Counted from the first letter of the stretch, positions 5,115-11,148 are shown. The stretch: 11,148 nucleotides of DNA from DASQEH01 sp038239485 (GCA_038239485.1 JBBSET010000081.1:1-11148); one strand, 5' to 3'. Numbers and translations: made by a program. The notes: generated by a model not told the origin, from the sequence alone.

Positions 5115-7367
5115 ATGTCTGACGAGCACGCCGCGCTCAGCGCCTATACCGCCGCTGTCCACACCGCCCCGGCCTCTCTGCCAGCCACGACCGCCGGAGC
5201 ACCCGAGGAAGGGCCGAGCGGCCTGCGCGCCCGGATGACCGCGAGCGACTCGTTCGAGATCGACCCTCCCTACCAGCCAGACTTCGACGACCTGCCCGAC
5301 GACCGCTTCCTCGACCGCGAGCTGTCGTGGCTGCGCTTCAACAGCCGAGTGCTGGAGCTCGCCGAGGACGCCACGCTCCCGCTGCTCGAGCGGGCCAGGT
5401 TTCTGGCGATCTTCGCGAGCAATCTCGACGAGTTCTTCATGGTCCGGGTCGCGGGCCTCAAGCGCCGTCTCGAGGCGGGCGTCGCCCTACCTGCTGCGAG
5501 CGGGATGATGCCACGGGAGGTGCTGGAGTCGATCTGGCGCGAGGCCGGCGACCTGATGAAACGCCACGGTGACCTGTTCAGCGGCGATGTCATGACCGCA
5601 CTCGCCGCTGCCGACATCTGCGTGCTGCGGTGGGACGAGCTCGACATCGACGAGCAGAAGCGGATGCAGGAGCTCTTCACCGAGCGAGTCTTCCCCGTCC
5701 TCACCCCCCTGGCGGTCGACCCTGCCCACCCGTTCCCGTACATATCCGGGCTGTCGCTCAACCTGGCCGTGATCATCCGCAACCCCGAGATCGGCAAGGA
5801 GCACTTCGCCCGCGTCAAGGTGCCGCCGATCTTCCCGCGGTTCGTGAGCCTCGGCGACCAGCGGTTCGTCCCGCTGGAGGATGTCATCGCCGCCCACCTC
5901 GGCCAGCTCTTCCCCGGTATGGACGTGATGCAGCACCACGCCTTCCGGGTCACCCGCAACGAGGACCTGGAGGTCGAGGAGGACGACGCCGAGAACTTGC
6001 TCAAGGCGCTGGAGCGTGAGCTGCTGCGCCGCCGCTTCGGGTCCCCGGTACGACTCGAGGTCGAGCACTCCATCGACCCGCACGTGCTGGACCTTCTCGT
6101 CTCCGAGCTCGACGTCGCCGACGAGGAGGTGTTCCGCCTTCCCGGCCCGCTCGACCTCACTGGGCTGCACGGGATCGCCGACCTCGACCGGCCCGAGCTC
6201 AAGTACCCCGCCTTCGTCCCGCGTACGCACCGGCATCTGGCGGAGGTCGAGTCCGCGAGCCCAGCTGACATGTTCAGTGCGATCTCGCGCCGCGACGTGC
6301 TCCTGCACCATCCGTACGACTCGTTCGCCACCAGCGTCCAGCGTTTCATCGAGCAGGCCGCGACCGACCCGCACGTGCTCGCGATCAAGCAGACGTTGTA
6401 CCGGACCTCGGGCGACTCCCCCATCATCGACGCCCTCATCGACGCCGCCCAGGCCGGCAAGCAGGTGCTCGTCCTGGTCGAGATCAAGGCCCGCTTCGAC
6501 GAGCAGGCCAATATCCGGTGGGCCCGCAAGCTCGAGCAGGCCGGCTGTCATGTGGTCTACGGCCTAGTGGGGCTCAAGACGCACTGCAAGCTCGCTCTCG
6601 TCGTGCGTGACGAGGGGGTCGGGATCCGCCGTTACGCGCACGTGGGTACCGGCAACTACAACCCCAAGACCGCCAGGATGTACGAGGACCTCGGTCTGCT
6701 CACGGCGGATGAAGGCATCACCTCCGATGTCGGCAACCTGTTCAACAACCTCAGCGGGTTCGCCCGGCAGCGCGACTACGGGCACCTGTTCGTGGCGCCG
6801 GAGTCGGTCCGAAGCGGCCTGCTGGACCGGATCCACCGGGAGATCGACCACAAGCGGGAGGGCCGGCCGGCCAGGATCCGGTTCAAGCTGAACTCACTCG
6901 TCGACGAGGCGATCATCGATGCGCTGTACCGCGCCTCCCAGGAAGGGGTGCCGGTCGACCTGTGGATCAGAGGCATCTGCGCGCTGCGGCCAGGGGTCCC
7001 GGGCATGTCCGACAATGTGACCGTGCGCAGCATCCTGGGGCGCTTCCTCGAGCACAGTCGGGTGTTCTGGTTCGAGAACGGTGGCGAGCCACAAGCCTGG
7101 ATCGGCTCTGCGGACCTGATGCACCGCAACCTGGACCGGCGCGTGGAGGTTCTCGTCCAGATCCCGAGCGTCAGCCACGTGCGCGATCTCGGCGCCCTGC
7201 TCGACCTCGGCTTCGGCGACGGGGTCTCGTCGTGGCGGCTCCTGAGCGACGGGGACTGGGAGCGCCACCACCTCACCGCGGACTACGAGCCGCTGATCGA
7301 CCTGCAAGCGGCCCTCATCTCGATGCACCGCCGCCGCCGCGACGCTGCGTCTGCTGCTCGGCGCTGA
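5115..7367 (+). CDS. ppk1: Polyphosphate kinase 1
   Basis: PPK1 reversibly polymerises the gamma-phosphate of ATP into inorganic polyphosphate. The 750-residue product is somewhat longer than the E. coli enzyme because of a low-complexity N-terminal extension of about 62 residues. The N domain begins at DRFLDRELSWLRFN (about 63) with SNLDEFFMVRVAGLKRR (about 102), the adenine-binding region. The middle domain contains PLAVDPAHPFPYISGLSLNL. The C1 and C2 phospholipase-D-like domains contain LLHHPYDSF, IKQTLYRTSGDSPI, VEIKARFDEQANIRWARKLE, the autophosphorylated His at about 509 in YAHVGTGNYNPKTA, and a second conserved His at about 647 in RFLEHSRVFWFENGG, then SADLMHRNLDRRVEV. All key motifs are intact. 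The start has only a weak upstream GGTGAG; an internal ATG at codon 41 (MTASDSFEID) is an alternative. One base separates its stop from the Nudix gene. Confidence 0.97.
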   Translation: MSDEHAALSAYTAAVHTAPASLPATTAGAPEEGPSGLRARMTASDSFEIDPPYQPDFDDLPDDRFLDRELSWLRFNSRVLELAEDATLPLLERARFLAIFASNLDEFFMVRVAGLKRRLEAGVALPAASGMMPREVLESIWREAGDLMKRHGDLFSGDVMTALAAADICVLRWDELDIDEQKRMQELFTERVFPVLTPLAVDPAHPFPYISGLSLNLAVIIRNPEIGKEHFARVKVPPIFPRFVSLGDQRFVPLEDVIAAHLGQLFPGMDVMQHHAFRVTRNEDLEVEEDDAENLLKALERELLRRRFGSPVRLEVEHSIDPHVLDLLVSELDVADEEVFRLPGPLDLTGLHGIADLDRPELKYPAFVPRTHRHLAEVESASPADMFSAISRRDVLLHHPYDSFATSVQRFIEQAATDPHVLAIKQTLYRTSGDSPIIDALIDAAQAGKQVLVLVEIKARFDEQANIRWARKLEQAGCHVVYGLVGLKTHCKLALVVRDEGVGIRRYAHVGTGNYNPKTARMYEDLGLLTADEGITSDVGNLFNNLSGFARQRDYGHLFVAPESVRSGLLDRIHREIDHKREGRPARIRFKLNSLVDEAIIDALYRASQEGVPVDLWIRGICALRPGVPGMSDNVTVRSILGRFLEHSRVFWFENGGEPQAWIGSADLMHRNLDRRVEVLVQIPSVSHVRDLGALLDLGFGDGVSSWRLLSDGDWERHHLTADYEPLIDLQAALISMHRRRRDAASAARR

Positions 7368-7368
7368 G

Positions 7369-8244
7369 ATGGCGCGTGCGGCCGCGTCAACCGCAACGGT
7401 CCGCGCGGCCGGGTGCGTCGTCTGGCGCCCCGGCACGGTCGAGCCCGAGGTCCTCCTGGTGCATCGGCCCCGGTATGACGACTGGTCGTTCCCGAAGGGA
7501 AAGCTGGACCCCGGCGAGACCGACCTCTTGGCGGCCGTCCGCGAGGTCCACGAGGAGACGGGTCTCCACGTGAGCCTCGGCCCCCCGCTGCCCGACCAGC
7601 ACTACCTGATCGAGAGCGGGCAGGCCAAGGTCGTGTCCTACTGGTGCGGGCAACCGCCCGGCGACGGCGACGTCTCCACCTACAAGCGCAACGACGAGAT
7701 CGACGACCTCATCTGGACCCCGTTGATCCCGGCACGCAACTGGCTCAGCCATCCTCGGGACCGGGAGCTGCTCGACAGTTTCGCCCAGTCGGGATACGAG
7801 AGTGCGCCGCTGGTGATCGTCCGGCACGGTCAGGCCCGCAGCCGCAAGGGCTGGCACAAGTCGGACTCCGAACGACCGCTCAGGGTGGCAGGCAAGCGAC
7901 AGGCCGAAGCCCTCATACCGCTGCTGGCGGCCTACGGCGTCACGTCCGTACTCACCAGCGACGCGGCCCGCTGCGTCGACACCGTGCTGCCATATGTCAA
8001 CAGCTCGCAGGTGGCCATCAGCCTCGATACGGCCTTGTCACAGGACAACATTCACCCAGGCAAGATCGCTCGGCAGATCCAGAAGGCGATGGAGAACGGC
8101 AAGCGGATGGCTGTGTGCTCGCATCGTCCCGTCCTGCCCACCATCTTCGAGGAGATCGGGATCGAGCCCATCTCACTCGAACCCGCTGGGGTGGTCGTGG
8201 TCCATCGTGAGCGTGGCAAGGTGGTCGCGGTCGAGCAGCACTGA
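7369..8244 (+). CDS. mutT1: Nudix hydrolase fused to histidine phosphatase (MutT1-like)
   Basis: A two-domain sanitation enzyme. Residues 10-140 form a Nudix domain with a complete Nudix box, GKLDPGETDLLAAVREVHEE (residues 44-63) then TGL. Residues 147-291 form a histidine-phosphatase domain with the RHG motif (VIVRHGQARSRKGW; His about 153), LTSDAARCVDT and the second catalytic His in CSHRP (about 252). The same fusion in mycobacterial MutT1 hydrolyses 8-oxo-GTP/8-oxo-dGTP to the diphosphate and then the monophosphate, and also diadenosine polyphosphates. The 291-aa length and intact motifs of both domains suggest an active enzyme. The ATG follows the ppk1 stop by one base (TGAGATG), so it is surely co-translated; a ppk-mutT1 pairing is also known in mycobacteria. 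It converges with a small minus-strand gene 9 bp away. Confidence 0.94.
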   Translation: MARAAASTATVRAAGCVVWRPGTVEPEVLLVHRPRYDDWSFPKGKLDPGETDLLAAVREVHEETGLHVSLGPPLPDQHYLIESGQAKVVSYWCGQPPGDGDVSTYKRNDEIDDLIWTPLIPARNWLSHPRDRELLDSFAQSGYESAPLVIVRHGQARSRKGWHKSDSERPLRVAGKRQAEALIPLLAAYGVTSVLTSDAARCVDTVLPYVNSSQVAISLDTALSQDNIHPGKIARQIQKAMENGKRMAVCSHRPVLPTIFEEIGIEPISLEPAGVVVVHRERGKVVAVEQH

Positions 8245-8253
8245 GCGACGGTG

Positions 8254-8424
8254 TCAGGGCTGGCGGGCGCGCGGGATCGTGGGGACGATACCGAGAATCT
8301 CGTCGATGCGGCGCTGAGAGAGCGGCTTGTCGGACTCGGACGTTGCGATGATGAGGTTGGTCATCATCTCGATCTCGGCGAGAACCTCGCTGTCGTGGAC
8401 CGTGACGTCCAACCGGTCGTTCAC
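8254..8424 (-). CDS. Small conserved-type hypothetical protein (56 aa)
   Basis: A 56-residue ORF, GTG 8422-8424 to TGA 8254-8256. It is acidic and probably mostly helical: LDVTVHDSEVLAEIEMMTNL, IIATSESDKPLSQRRIDEIL and GIVPTIPRARQP. Codons have strong G/C third positions, and a GGGAAGG-AAGGCGG purine stretch lies just before the GTG, both supporting real coding. The pattern LAEIEMxTNLIIA...PLSQxxIDEILG resembles short actinobacterial proteins of unknown function that I cannot name with certainty. There are no membrane segments, Cys residues or catalytic motifs. It converges with the Nudix/phosphatase gene with only 9 bp between stops. An overlapping plus-strand frame over the same bases has poor codon use. 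Function unknown. Confidence 0.68.
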   Translation of the reverse strand: MNDRLDVTVHDSEVLAEIEMMTNLIIATSESDKPLSQRRIDEILGIVPTIPRARQP

Positions 8425-8664
8425 TCGACCGCCTTCCCAGCCCCTGCCACGCAGGCAGCCGCTCGTCAGCCTTCTGCGACGGGCGCGTTGTCCCGTTGAC
8501 GATCAAGCGTAGCCGCAGAGGGAGTGATTACGTGGCTGTACGCATCCGTTGCATAGGCTCAAGGGGAATCTGATGTTGAGTGACTAGCAGTACACGCTAG
8601 GTGACAGTTTGCAGATAGTCTCTCTGGGCTAGGTTGGCGATCTTCTGCCGGGGGTTTCCCGTCG
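8425..8664. other. 240-bp intergenic region with dyad and possible mini-ORF
   Basis: No full gene is seen. The region is more AT-rich than its flanks. On the plus strand a GAGGGAG (8518-8524) lies 7 nt before GTG 8532, opening a 13-codon ORF that stops at 8571-8573; the stop overlaps an ATG that itself stops after four codons. An inverted repeat CTAGC (8584-8588) / GCTAG (8596-8600) with a 7-base loop sits just downstream and is flanked by GTGAC on both sides. It could be an operator or a decayed gene start; nothing is decisive. Confidence 0.3.
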
Positions 8665-8829
8665 TCAGTTGCGATTCCCCACCATCGCCGCCACCGGCGG
8701 GATCACCATGGCGACGACGCTCATGGCGATGGCGGCAGGGGTCGAGAAGAACCGCACGACGAACCAGGCGACGACGATCAGGCTCAGGCAGGTCCCCATC
8801 AAGGCGAAGTAGAGCGGTTTGCGCTGCAC
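8665..8829 (-). CDS. Small two-helix membrane protein, DUF3099-like
   Basis: A 54-residue ORF, GTG 8827-8829 to TGA 8665-8667. The sequence is a short basic N-terminus (QRKPLYF), helix 1 (ALMGTCLSLIVVAWFVVRFF), a short turn (STPAA), and helix 2 (IAMSVVAMVIPPVAAMVGN). The YFALMGTCL...AWFVVR...VVAMVIPPVAAMVGN pattern is that of actinobacterial DUF3099-type small membrane proteins, whose function is unknown; homologues usually carry a longer hydrophilic C-terminal tail that is missing here. Third codon positions are nearly all G/C. A TACGAT (8841-8836 on the minus strand) lies 6 nt before the GTG, suggesting leaderless transcription. The frame stays open further upstream (ARTYDGYV just before the GTG), so a longer N-terminus is possible. 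It is divergent from the carboxyethylornithine-synthase-like gene. Confidence 0.68.
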   Translation of the reverse strand: MQRKPLYFALMGTCLSLIVVAWFVVRFFSTPAAIAMSVVAMVIPPVAAMVGNRN

Positions 8830-8835
8830 GTACCC

Positions 8836-8841
8836 ATCGTA
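8836..8841 (-). promoter_or_regulatory. Possible -10 element of the DUF3099-like gene
   Basis: TACGAT on the minus strand fits TANNNT and ends 6 nt before the GTG at 8829, the spacing expected if transcription starts at the start codon. No -35 match is seen. If translation starts further upstream, this call fails. Confidence 0.35.
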
Positions 8842-8942
8842 GGTTCGCGCGCCGGCTGCTCGGCTGCGGTGACCCAGGAGCGTCCTCTCGGCCGGCGTAC
8901 GTCAGGCTGTACCTGGCAGGCGGCCTCGACAAAGGAGCGCGC

Positions 8943-10091
8943 ATGGATCTTCTCAGCCTCGGCCTGCTCGCGCATTCGGCCAAGGAGCACGAGTACCGGT
9001 TGCCGATCCATCCCAGCCACTTCGACCGGATCGACGCCGACATCCGCCAACGGATGATCGTCCAGCCCGGCTACGGCGAGCGATACGGCGTTCCGGACGC
9101 CCTGATCGAACCGCAGGTCGGCTCGATGGCATCGCGTCAGGAGATCATCGCCCGGGCCGACGTCCTGGTGATGCCCAAGCCGACACTGCCCGATGTCGAG
9201 GTGCTGCGCGAGGGCCAGGTGCTCTGGGGATGGCCGCACTGTGTCCAGGACGCCGAGCTGACCCAGCTCGCGATCGACCAAAGGCTCACCCTCATCGCCT
9301 GGGAGTCGATGAACCACTGGACCGCGCACGGGACATTCGACCTTCATGTCTTCCACGCCAACAACGAGCTCGCCGGCTACTGCTCGGTCCTGCACGCGCT
9401 GTCCCTTGTGGGGAGCACCGGACACTACGGCCGACGGCTCACGGCCGCGGTCATCGGCTTCGGTAACAGCGCTCGTGGGGCCGTGACGGGGCTGGCCGCG
9501 CTCGGAGTCCACGACGTCACCGTGCTGACGATGCGCGAGGTGGCCGCCGTGGCCGCGCCGATCTCGTCGGTGACGCTTCAGCACCTCGAACGTGCGGAGG
9601 ACGACACCCGCAGGACGGTGACGCTTCTCGACGACGTGAGCAAGCCGGTGCCGACGTCGCAGTTCCTCGCCGACTTCGACATCGTGGTCAACTGTGTGCT
9701 GCAAGACACGGACGCTCCACTGATGTTCGTCACCGATGACGAGCTTGGTCTGTTCTCGTCGGACACGCTCTTCATCGACGTCTCCTGCGACGAGGGGATG
9801 GCGTTCCAGTCTGCGGTGCCGACATCGTTCCAGGAGCCGATCCTCACCGTCGCCAACGGTGTGCGCTACTACGGCGTGGACCACAGTCCGTCGTACCTGT
9901 GGAACTCCGCCACGTGGGAGATCAGCTCGGCCCTGCTGCCGTTCCTGCGACCCGTGATGGCCGGTCCGGTCGGCTGGGACGAGAGCCCGACGATCAGCAG
10001 GGCGATCGAGATTCGCGACGGGGTGATCCAGAACCCGAAGATCCTCGGGTTCCAGCACCGGTCGCCCACGTATCCCCACCATAGGCTCTAA
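8943..10091 (+). CDS. N5-(carboxyethyl)ornithine synthase-like dehydrogenase
   Basis: A 382-residue member of the alanine dehydrogenase/PNT superfamily, closest by motif memory to N5-(carboxyethyl)ornithine synthase, which reductively condenses pyruvate with the side-chain amine of ornithine (or lysine) using NADPH. The N-terminal half has GLLAHSAKEHEYRLPIHPSH, ADVLVMPKPTLPDVEVLREG and QVLWGWPHCVQD. The Rossmann domain has the dinucleotide loop VIGFGNSARGAVTGLAALG. The C-terminal part has DIVVNCVLQDTDAPLMFVTD, LFIDVSCDEGMAF and VDHSPSYLWNSATWEIS. AAAGGAG (8931-8937) lies 5 nt before the ATG; a frame open back to 8634 is only an extension. Its neighbours do not look pathway-related, so it stands alone, divergent from the DUF3099-like gene. 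It could act on another amino acid or amine; the substrate is not readable from sequence. Confidence 0.8.
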   Translation: MDLLSLGLLAHSAKEHEYRLPIHPSHFDRIDADIRQRMIVQPGYGERYGVPDALIEPQVGSMASRQEIIARADVLVMPKPTLPDVEVLREGQVLWGWPHCVQDAELTQLAIDQRLTLIAWESMNHWTAHGTFDLHVFHANNELAGYCSVLHALSLVGSTGHYGRRLTAAVIGFGNSARGAVTGLAALGVHDVTVLTMREVAAVAAPISSVTLQHLERAEDDTRRTVTLLDDVSKPVPTSQFLADFDIVVNCVLQDTDAPLMFVTDDELGLFSSDTLFIDVSCDEGMAFQSAVPTSFQEPILTVANGVRYYGVDHSPSYLWNSATWEISSALLPFLRPVMAGPVGWDESPTISRAIEIRDGVIQNPKILGFQHRSPTYPHHRL

Positions 10092-10332
10092 GCTGCTCGG
10101 CCTCCCGTCGGCGTGGCCTGCTCGCGACCTGGGTACCGGGCGACGCTGGATGGTCAGGCTGGGGTGTCGAGCACGACCTGTCCGCGCGGGTCAGCAGTCC
10201 TTCCTCGCGGGCGACCCAGACCGCGGCGGCCACCATCGCAGCTACGGCGAGGACGGTCATGCCGATTGGCGAGATGCCCTTGATGACGACGAAGCTGACC
10301 AGGCTCCGCGACTCCAGGAGCCACAGCGTCAT
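9994..10332 (-). CDS. Doubtful small membrane protein, possibly frameshifted
   Basis: From the ATG at 10330-10332 the first 50 or so codons have strong G/C third positions and encode a short N-terminus, a hydrophobic segment (GMTVLAVAAMVAAAVWVA) and a charged end (REEGLLTR). After about 10190 the codon bias fades, and the frame runs 98 bp into the end of the convergent carboxyethylornithine-synthase-like gene with a low-complexity Ser/Arg/Gly tail. In the adjacent frame the same region ends neatly as GQVVLDTPA and a stop at 10154-10156. A single-base frameshift near 10181-10192 would give a protein of about 59 residues. There is no clear ribosome-binding site. No family recognised; it may be real, broken or spurious. 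Confidence 0.33.
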   Translation of the reverse strand: MTLWLLESRSLVSFVVIKGISPIGMTVLAVAAMVAAAVWVAREEGLLTRADRSCSTPQPDHPASPGTQVASRPRRREAEQLRAYGGDTWATGAGTRGSSGSGSPRRESRSPC

Positions 10333-10391
10333 CCGGGCCCGACACAGGCAGACGAATGCCTAGCGCAAGATCAGATGCCAGAACAGCCGGG

Positions 10392-10419
10392 TTGGGGGCA
10401 GCGCAGGGTCCACTACGCT
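10392..10419 (+). promoter_or_regulatory. Candidate promoter of tRNA-Lys
   Basis: TTGGGG (10392-10397) and TACGCT (10414-10419, fits TANNNT) are separated by 16 bp, placing a start near 10426, about 60 nt before the tRNA. They are the best-spaced pair in the stretch before the tRNA. The rest of 10333-10484 shows no convincing gene. Confidence 0.35.
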
Positions 10420-10484
10420 GTTCGCGGCGGCGAAGGAGTGGACGGAAGTCCCTCGCCGACCCCGGAGCGCTTGCTGCCCCGGGC

Positions 10485-10557
10485 GGGCCTCTAGCTCAAT
10501 TGGCAGAGCAGCGGACTTTTAATCCGCGGGTTGTGGGTTCGAGTCCCACGGGGCCCA
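10485..10557 (+). tRNA. tRNA-Lys (anticodon UUU)
   Basis: A full cloverleaf is visible. The acceptor stem is GGGCCTC paired with GGGGCCC (one G-U), and the D arm is GCTC/GAGC with the AATTGGCA loop. The anticodon stem GCGGA/TCCGC encloses loop CTTTTAA, so the anticodon is TTT (10518-10520), reading lysine AAA/AAG. The T arm is GTGGG-TTCGAGT-CCCAC, with discriminator A at 10557. The 3' CCA is not encoded. The total of 73 nt is normal. An integrase remnant begins about 75 bp downstream, pointing toward it, so the 3' half is probably an integration site. Confidence 0.97.
10518..10557 (+). other. Probable attachment site in the 3' half of tRNA-Lys
   Basis: Tyrosine recombinases commonly integrate into tRNA 3' halves, leaving the tRNA intact and the integrase gene adjacent. 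Here a recombinase fragment ends 75 bp away in the usual orientation. The second att copy would lie outside the window, so the exact core cannot be defined. Confidence 0.4.
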
Positions 10558-10622
10558 CAAACTAGGCTTCTGACCTCCATGTTTACAAGATTCGCGGCAT
10601 TGTTCACATGGCATTCGAGGAT

Positions 10623-10644
10623 CATTCCCCACTCATTCCCCACT
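10623..10644 (+). repeat. 11-bp tandem duplication CATTCCCCACT
   Basis: CATTCCCCACT occurs twice back to back (10623-10633 and 10634-10644). The junction contains the stop codon of the integrase remnant (10633-10635). It lies between the tRNA and the recombinase C-terminus, where arm-type sites are often found. It could equally be a coincidence of coding sequence. Confidence 0.5.
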
Positions 10645-11022
10645 CTGGAGGGGCCGAGCCTCGAGAACCATGATGCTCGCGGCGCGGGTGGGGGCGGTTG
10701 TCCGTCCGAGGTAGCGCGCCGTCACGTTCAGATCTCCGTGGCCAAGCTGCGCACCGATCTCCGCCAACGGAGCGCCCGCCTGGTCCATCCAGGTGGCAAC
10801 GGTCCGACGAAACGAGTGGGACCCTGCCCACTGCGTTTCCGCGGCTGACAAGACCCTCCGCAGCGCCCTCAGAACGTTCTGACGGTCGCGCGGCTTCCCA
10901 AGAATGGTGGCTCTGGTCCGGCTCACTGCGAATCGGGTCGTGCCAAACAACGCGCGACCATCACTGCGAAGCCGACCCTTGGGTCGGTCGGTGTCGACGT
11001 CGTACCCGCGAGCAATGATCAA
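10633..11022 (-). pseudogene. Tyrosine recombinase (phage-type integrase), N-terminally truncated
   Basis: The remnant keeps the C-terminal half of the catalytic domain: GSHSFRRTVATWMDQAGAPL (HxxR box), AEIGAQLGHGDLNVTARYLG (second His in LGHGD and the probable nucleophilic Tyr in TARYLG), then a short tail. The first catalytic Arg region (ARxGE type), the core-binding domain and the arm-binding domain are all missing; about 130 residues remain against the usual 350-400. The frame is open to 11101, but residues beyond about 11026 do not look like integrase, and a TTG at 11020-11022 is only a formal start. It points toward tRNA-Lys, as in elements integrated at tRNA genes. Codon use is less G/C-biased than in the core genes, in keeping with transfer. 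Almost certainly inactive. Confidence 0.82.
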
Positions 11023-11026
11023 AACC

Positions 11027-11148
11027 TGTGGATGACCCCCGGCCGGGTGACGTGAAGGGACGCACCTTCCCGAGGATGATCTGATATCCGATAGCTCTGA
11101 TCAGGGCCGGCGTTGGCGCGCTGGTTCAGGAAGGTACGTCCATGCTCA
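11027..11148 (+). mobile_element. Putative insertion-sequence left end with start of its first gene (partial)
   Basis: The integrase homology stops at about 11026, and the following bases start TGTGGATGACCCCC, a TGT-type terminus compatible with IS481-like ends (inference). At the other end of the stretch AGGAAGG (11128-11134) lies 7 nt before an ATG at 11142-11144, giving Met-Leu before the window ends; this is probably the first gene of the element. GGACGCACCTTCC (11058-11070) and GGAAGGTACGTCC (11129-11141) form an imperfect inverted repeat (12 of 13). No transposase sequence is inside the window, so the family cannot be confirmed. Confidence 0.4.

Noticed and set aside
5270..6551. Two long minus-strand frames (419 and 354 codons) opposite ppk1
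   Set aside because: Low-complexity Ser/Arg or Val/Glu/Gly products opposite an intact PPK1; shadows.
8634..8942. 103-codon N-terminal extension of the carboxyethylornithine-synthase-like gene
   Set aside because: Arg/Ser/Pro-rich, lies antisense to the DUF3099-like gene, and the ATG at 8943 has AAAGGAG at ideal spacing.
8799..10082. 427-codon minus-strand frame opposite the carboxyethylornithine-synthase-like gene
   Set aside because: His/Arg/Val-rich, no motif; the plus strand carries a complete Rossmann enzyme with a good ribosome-binding site.
1..11148. CRISPR arrays, toxin-antitoxin pairs, defence or biosynthetic clusters
   Set aside because: No regularly spaced repeats, no Cas, toxin, nuclease-helicase, NRPS/PKS or similar motifs were seen; most of the window is ordinary core genome.

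Overview
This is a high-GC actinobacterial chromosome segment. Nearly every real gene has G or C at most third codon positions. The content fits that phylum: a mycothiol synthase (mycothiol is actinobacterial), a GlnR-type orphan regulator, an SseA/SseC-type sulfurtransferase pair with a cysteine-rich leader peptide, and a MutT1-type Nudix/phosphatase fusion. The order LCP protein / DUF1416 / sulfurtransferase / MoaD-like / glnR / mshD resembles the mycobacterial Rv0814c-Rv0822c neighbourhood from memory. A Nocardioides-like (Propionibacteriales) host is a guess.

Layout. Positions 1-1146 (+) hold an LCP-family cell-wall ligase whose N-terminus lies outside the window. On the minus strand, 1139-2901 hold a small cupin, DUF1416 (SseC-like), a rhodanese-type sulfurtransferase, and upstream of them a 25-codon leader ORF ending in a Cys-containing motif, with a leaderless-type promoter and competing hairpins. 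A MoaD/ThiS-like sulfur carrier (2995-3303, minus) is divergent from glnR. On the plus strand, glnR, mshD, ppk1 and the Nudix/phosphatase gene (3403-8244) are very tightly spaced and look like one operon. Two small minus-strand genes follow: a 56-aa conserved-looking protein (8254-8424) and a 54-aa DUF3099-like membrane protein (8665-8829). A plus-strand N5-(carboxyethyl)ornithine synthase-like dehydrogenase follows at 8943-10091.

The right end (10092-11148) is accessory in character. It has a doubtful small membrane protein, tRNA-Lys(UUU), then the C-terminal part of a tyrosine recombinase pointing at the tRNA. That fragment is cut by what looks like the left end of an insertion sequence, whose first gene appears to start at the last seven bases of the window. 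This looks like a decayed element integrated at the tRNA.

Functionally the core links sulfur handling (sulfurtransferase, sulfur carrier, cysteine-responsive leader, mycothiol), nitrogen control (GlnR), and polyphosphate/nucleotide housekeeping (PPK1, MutT1). I found no clearly new multi-gene system. The most useful non-obvious items are the leader peptide with its attenuator-like region, the small ORFs, the opine-dehydrogenase-like gene, and the tRNA/integrase/IS junction.
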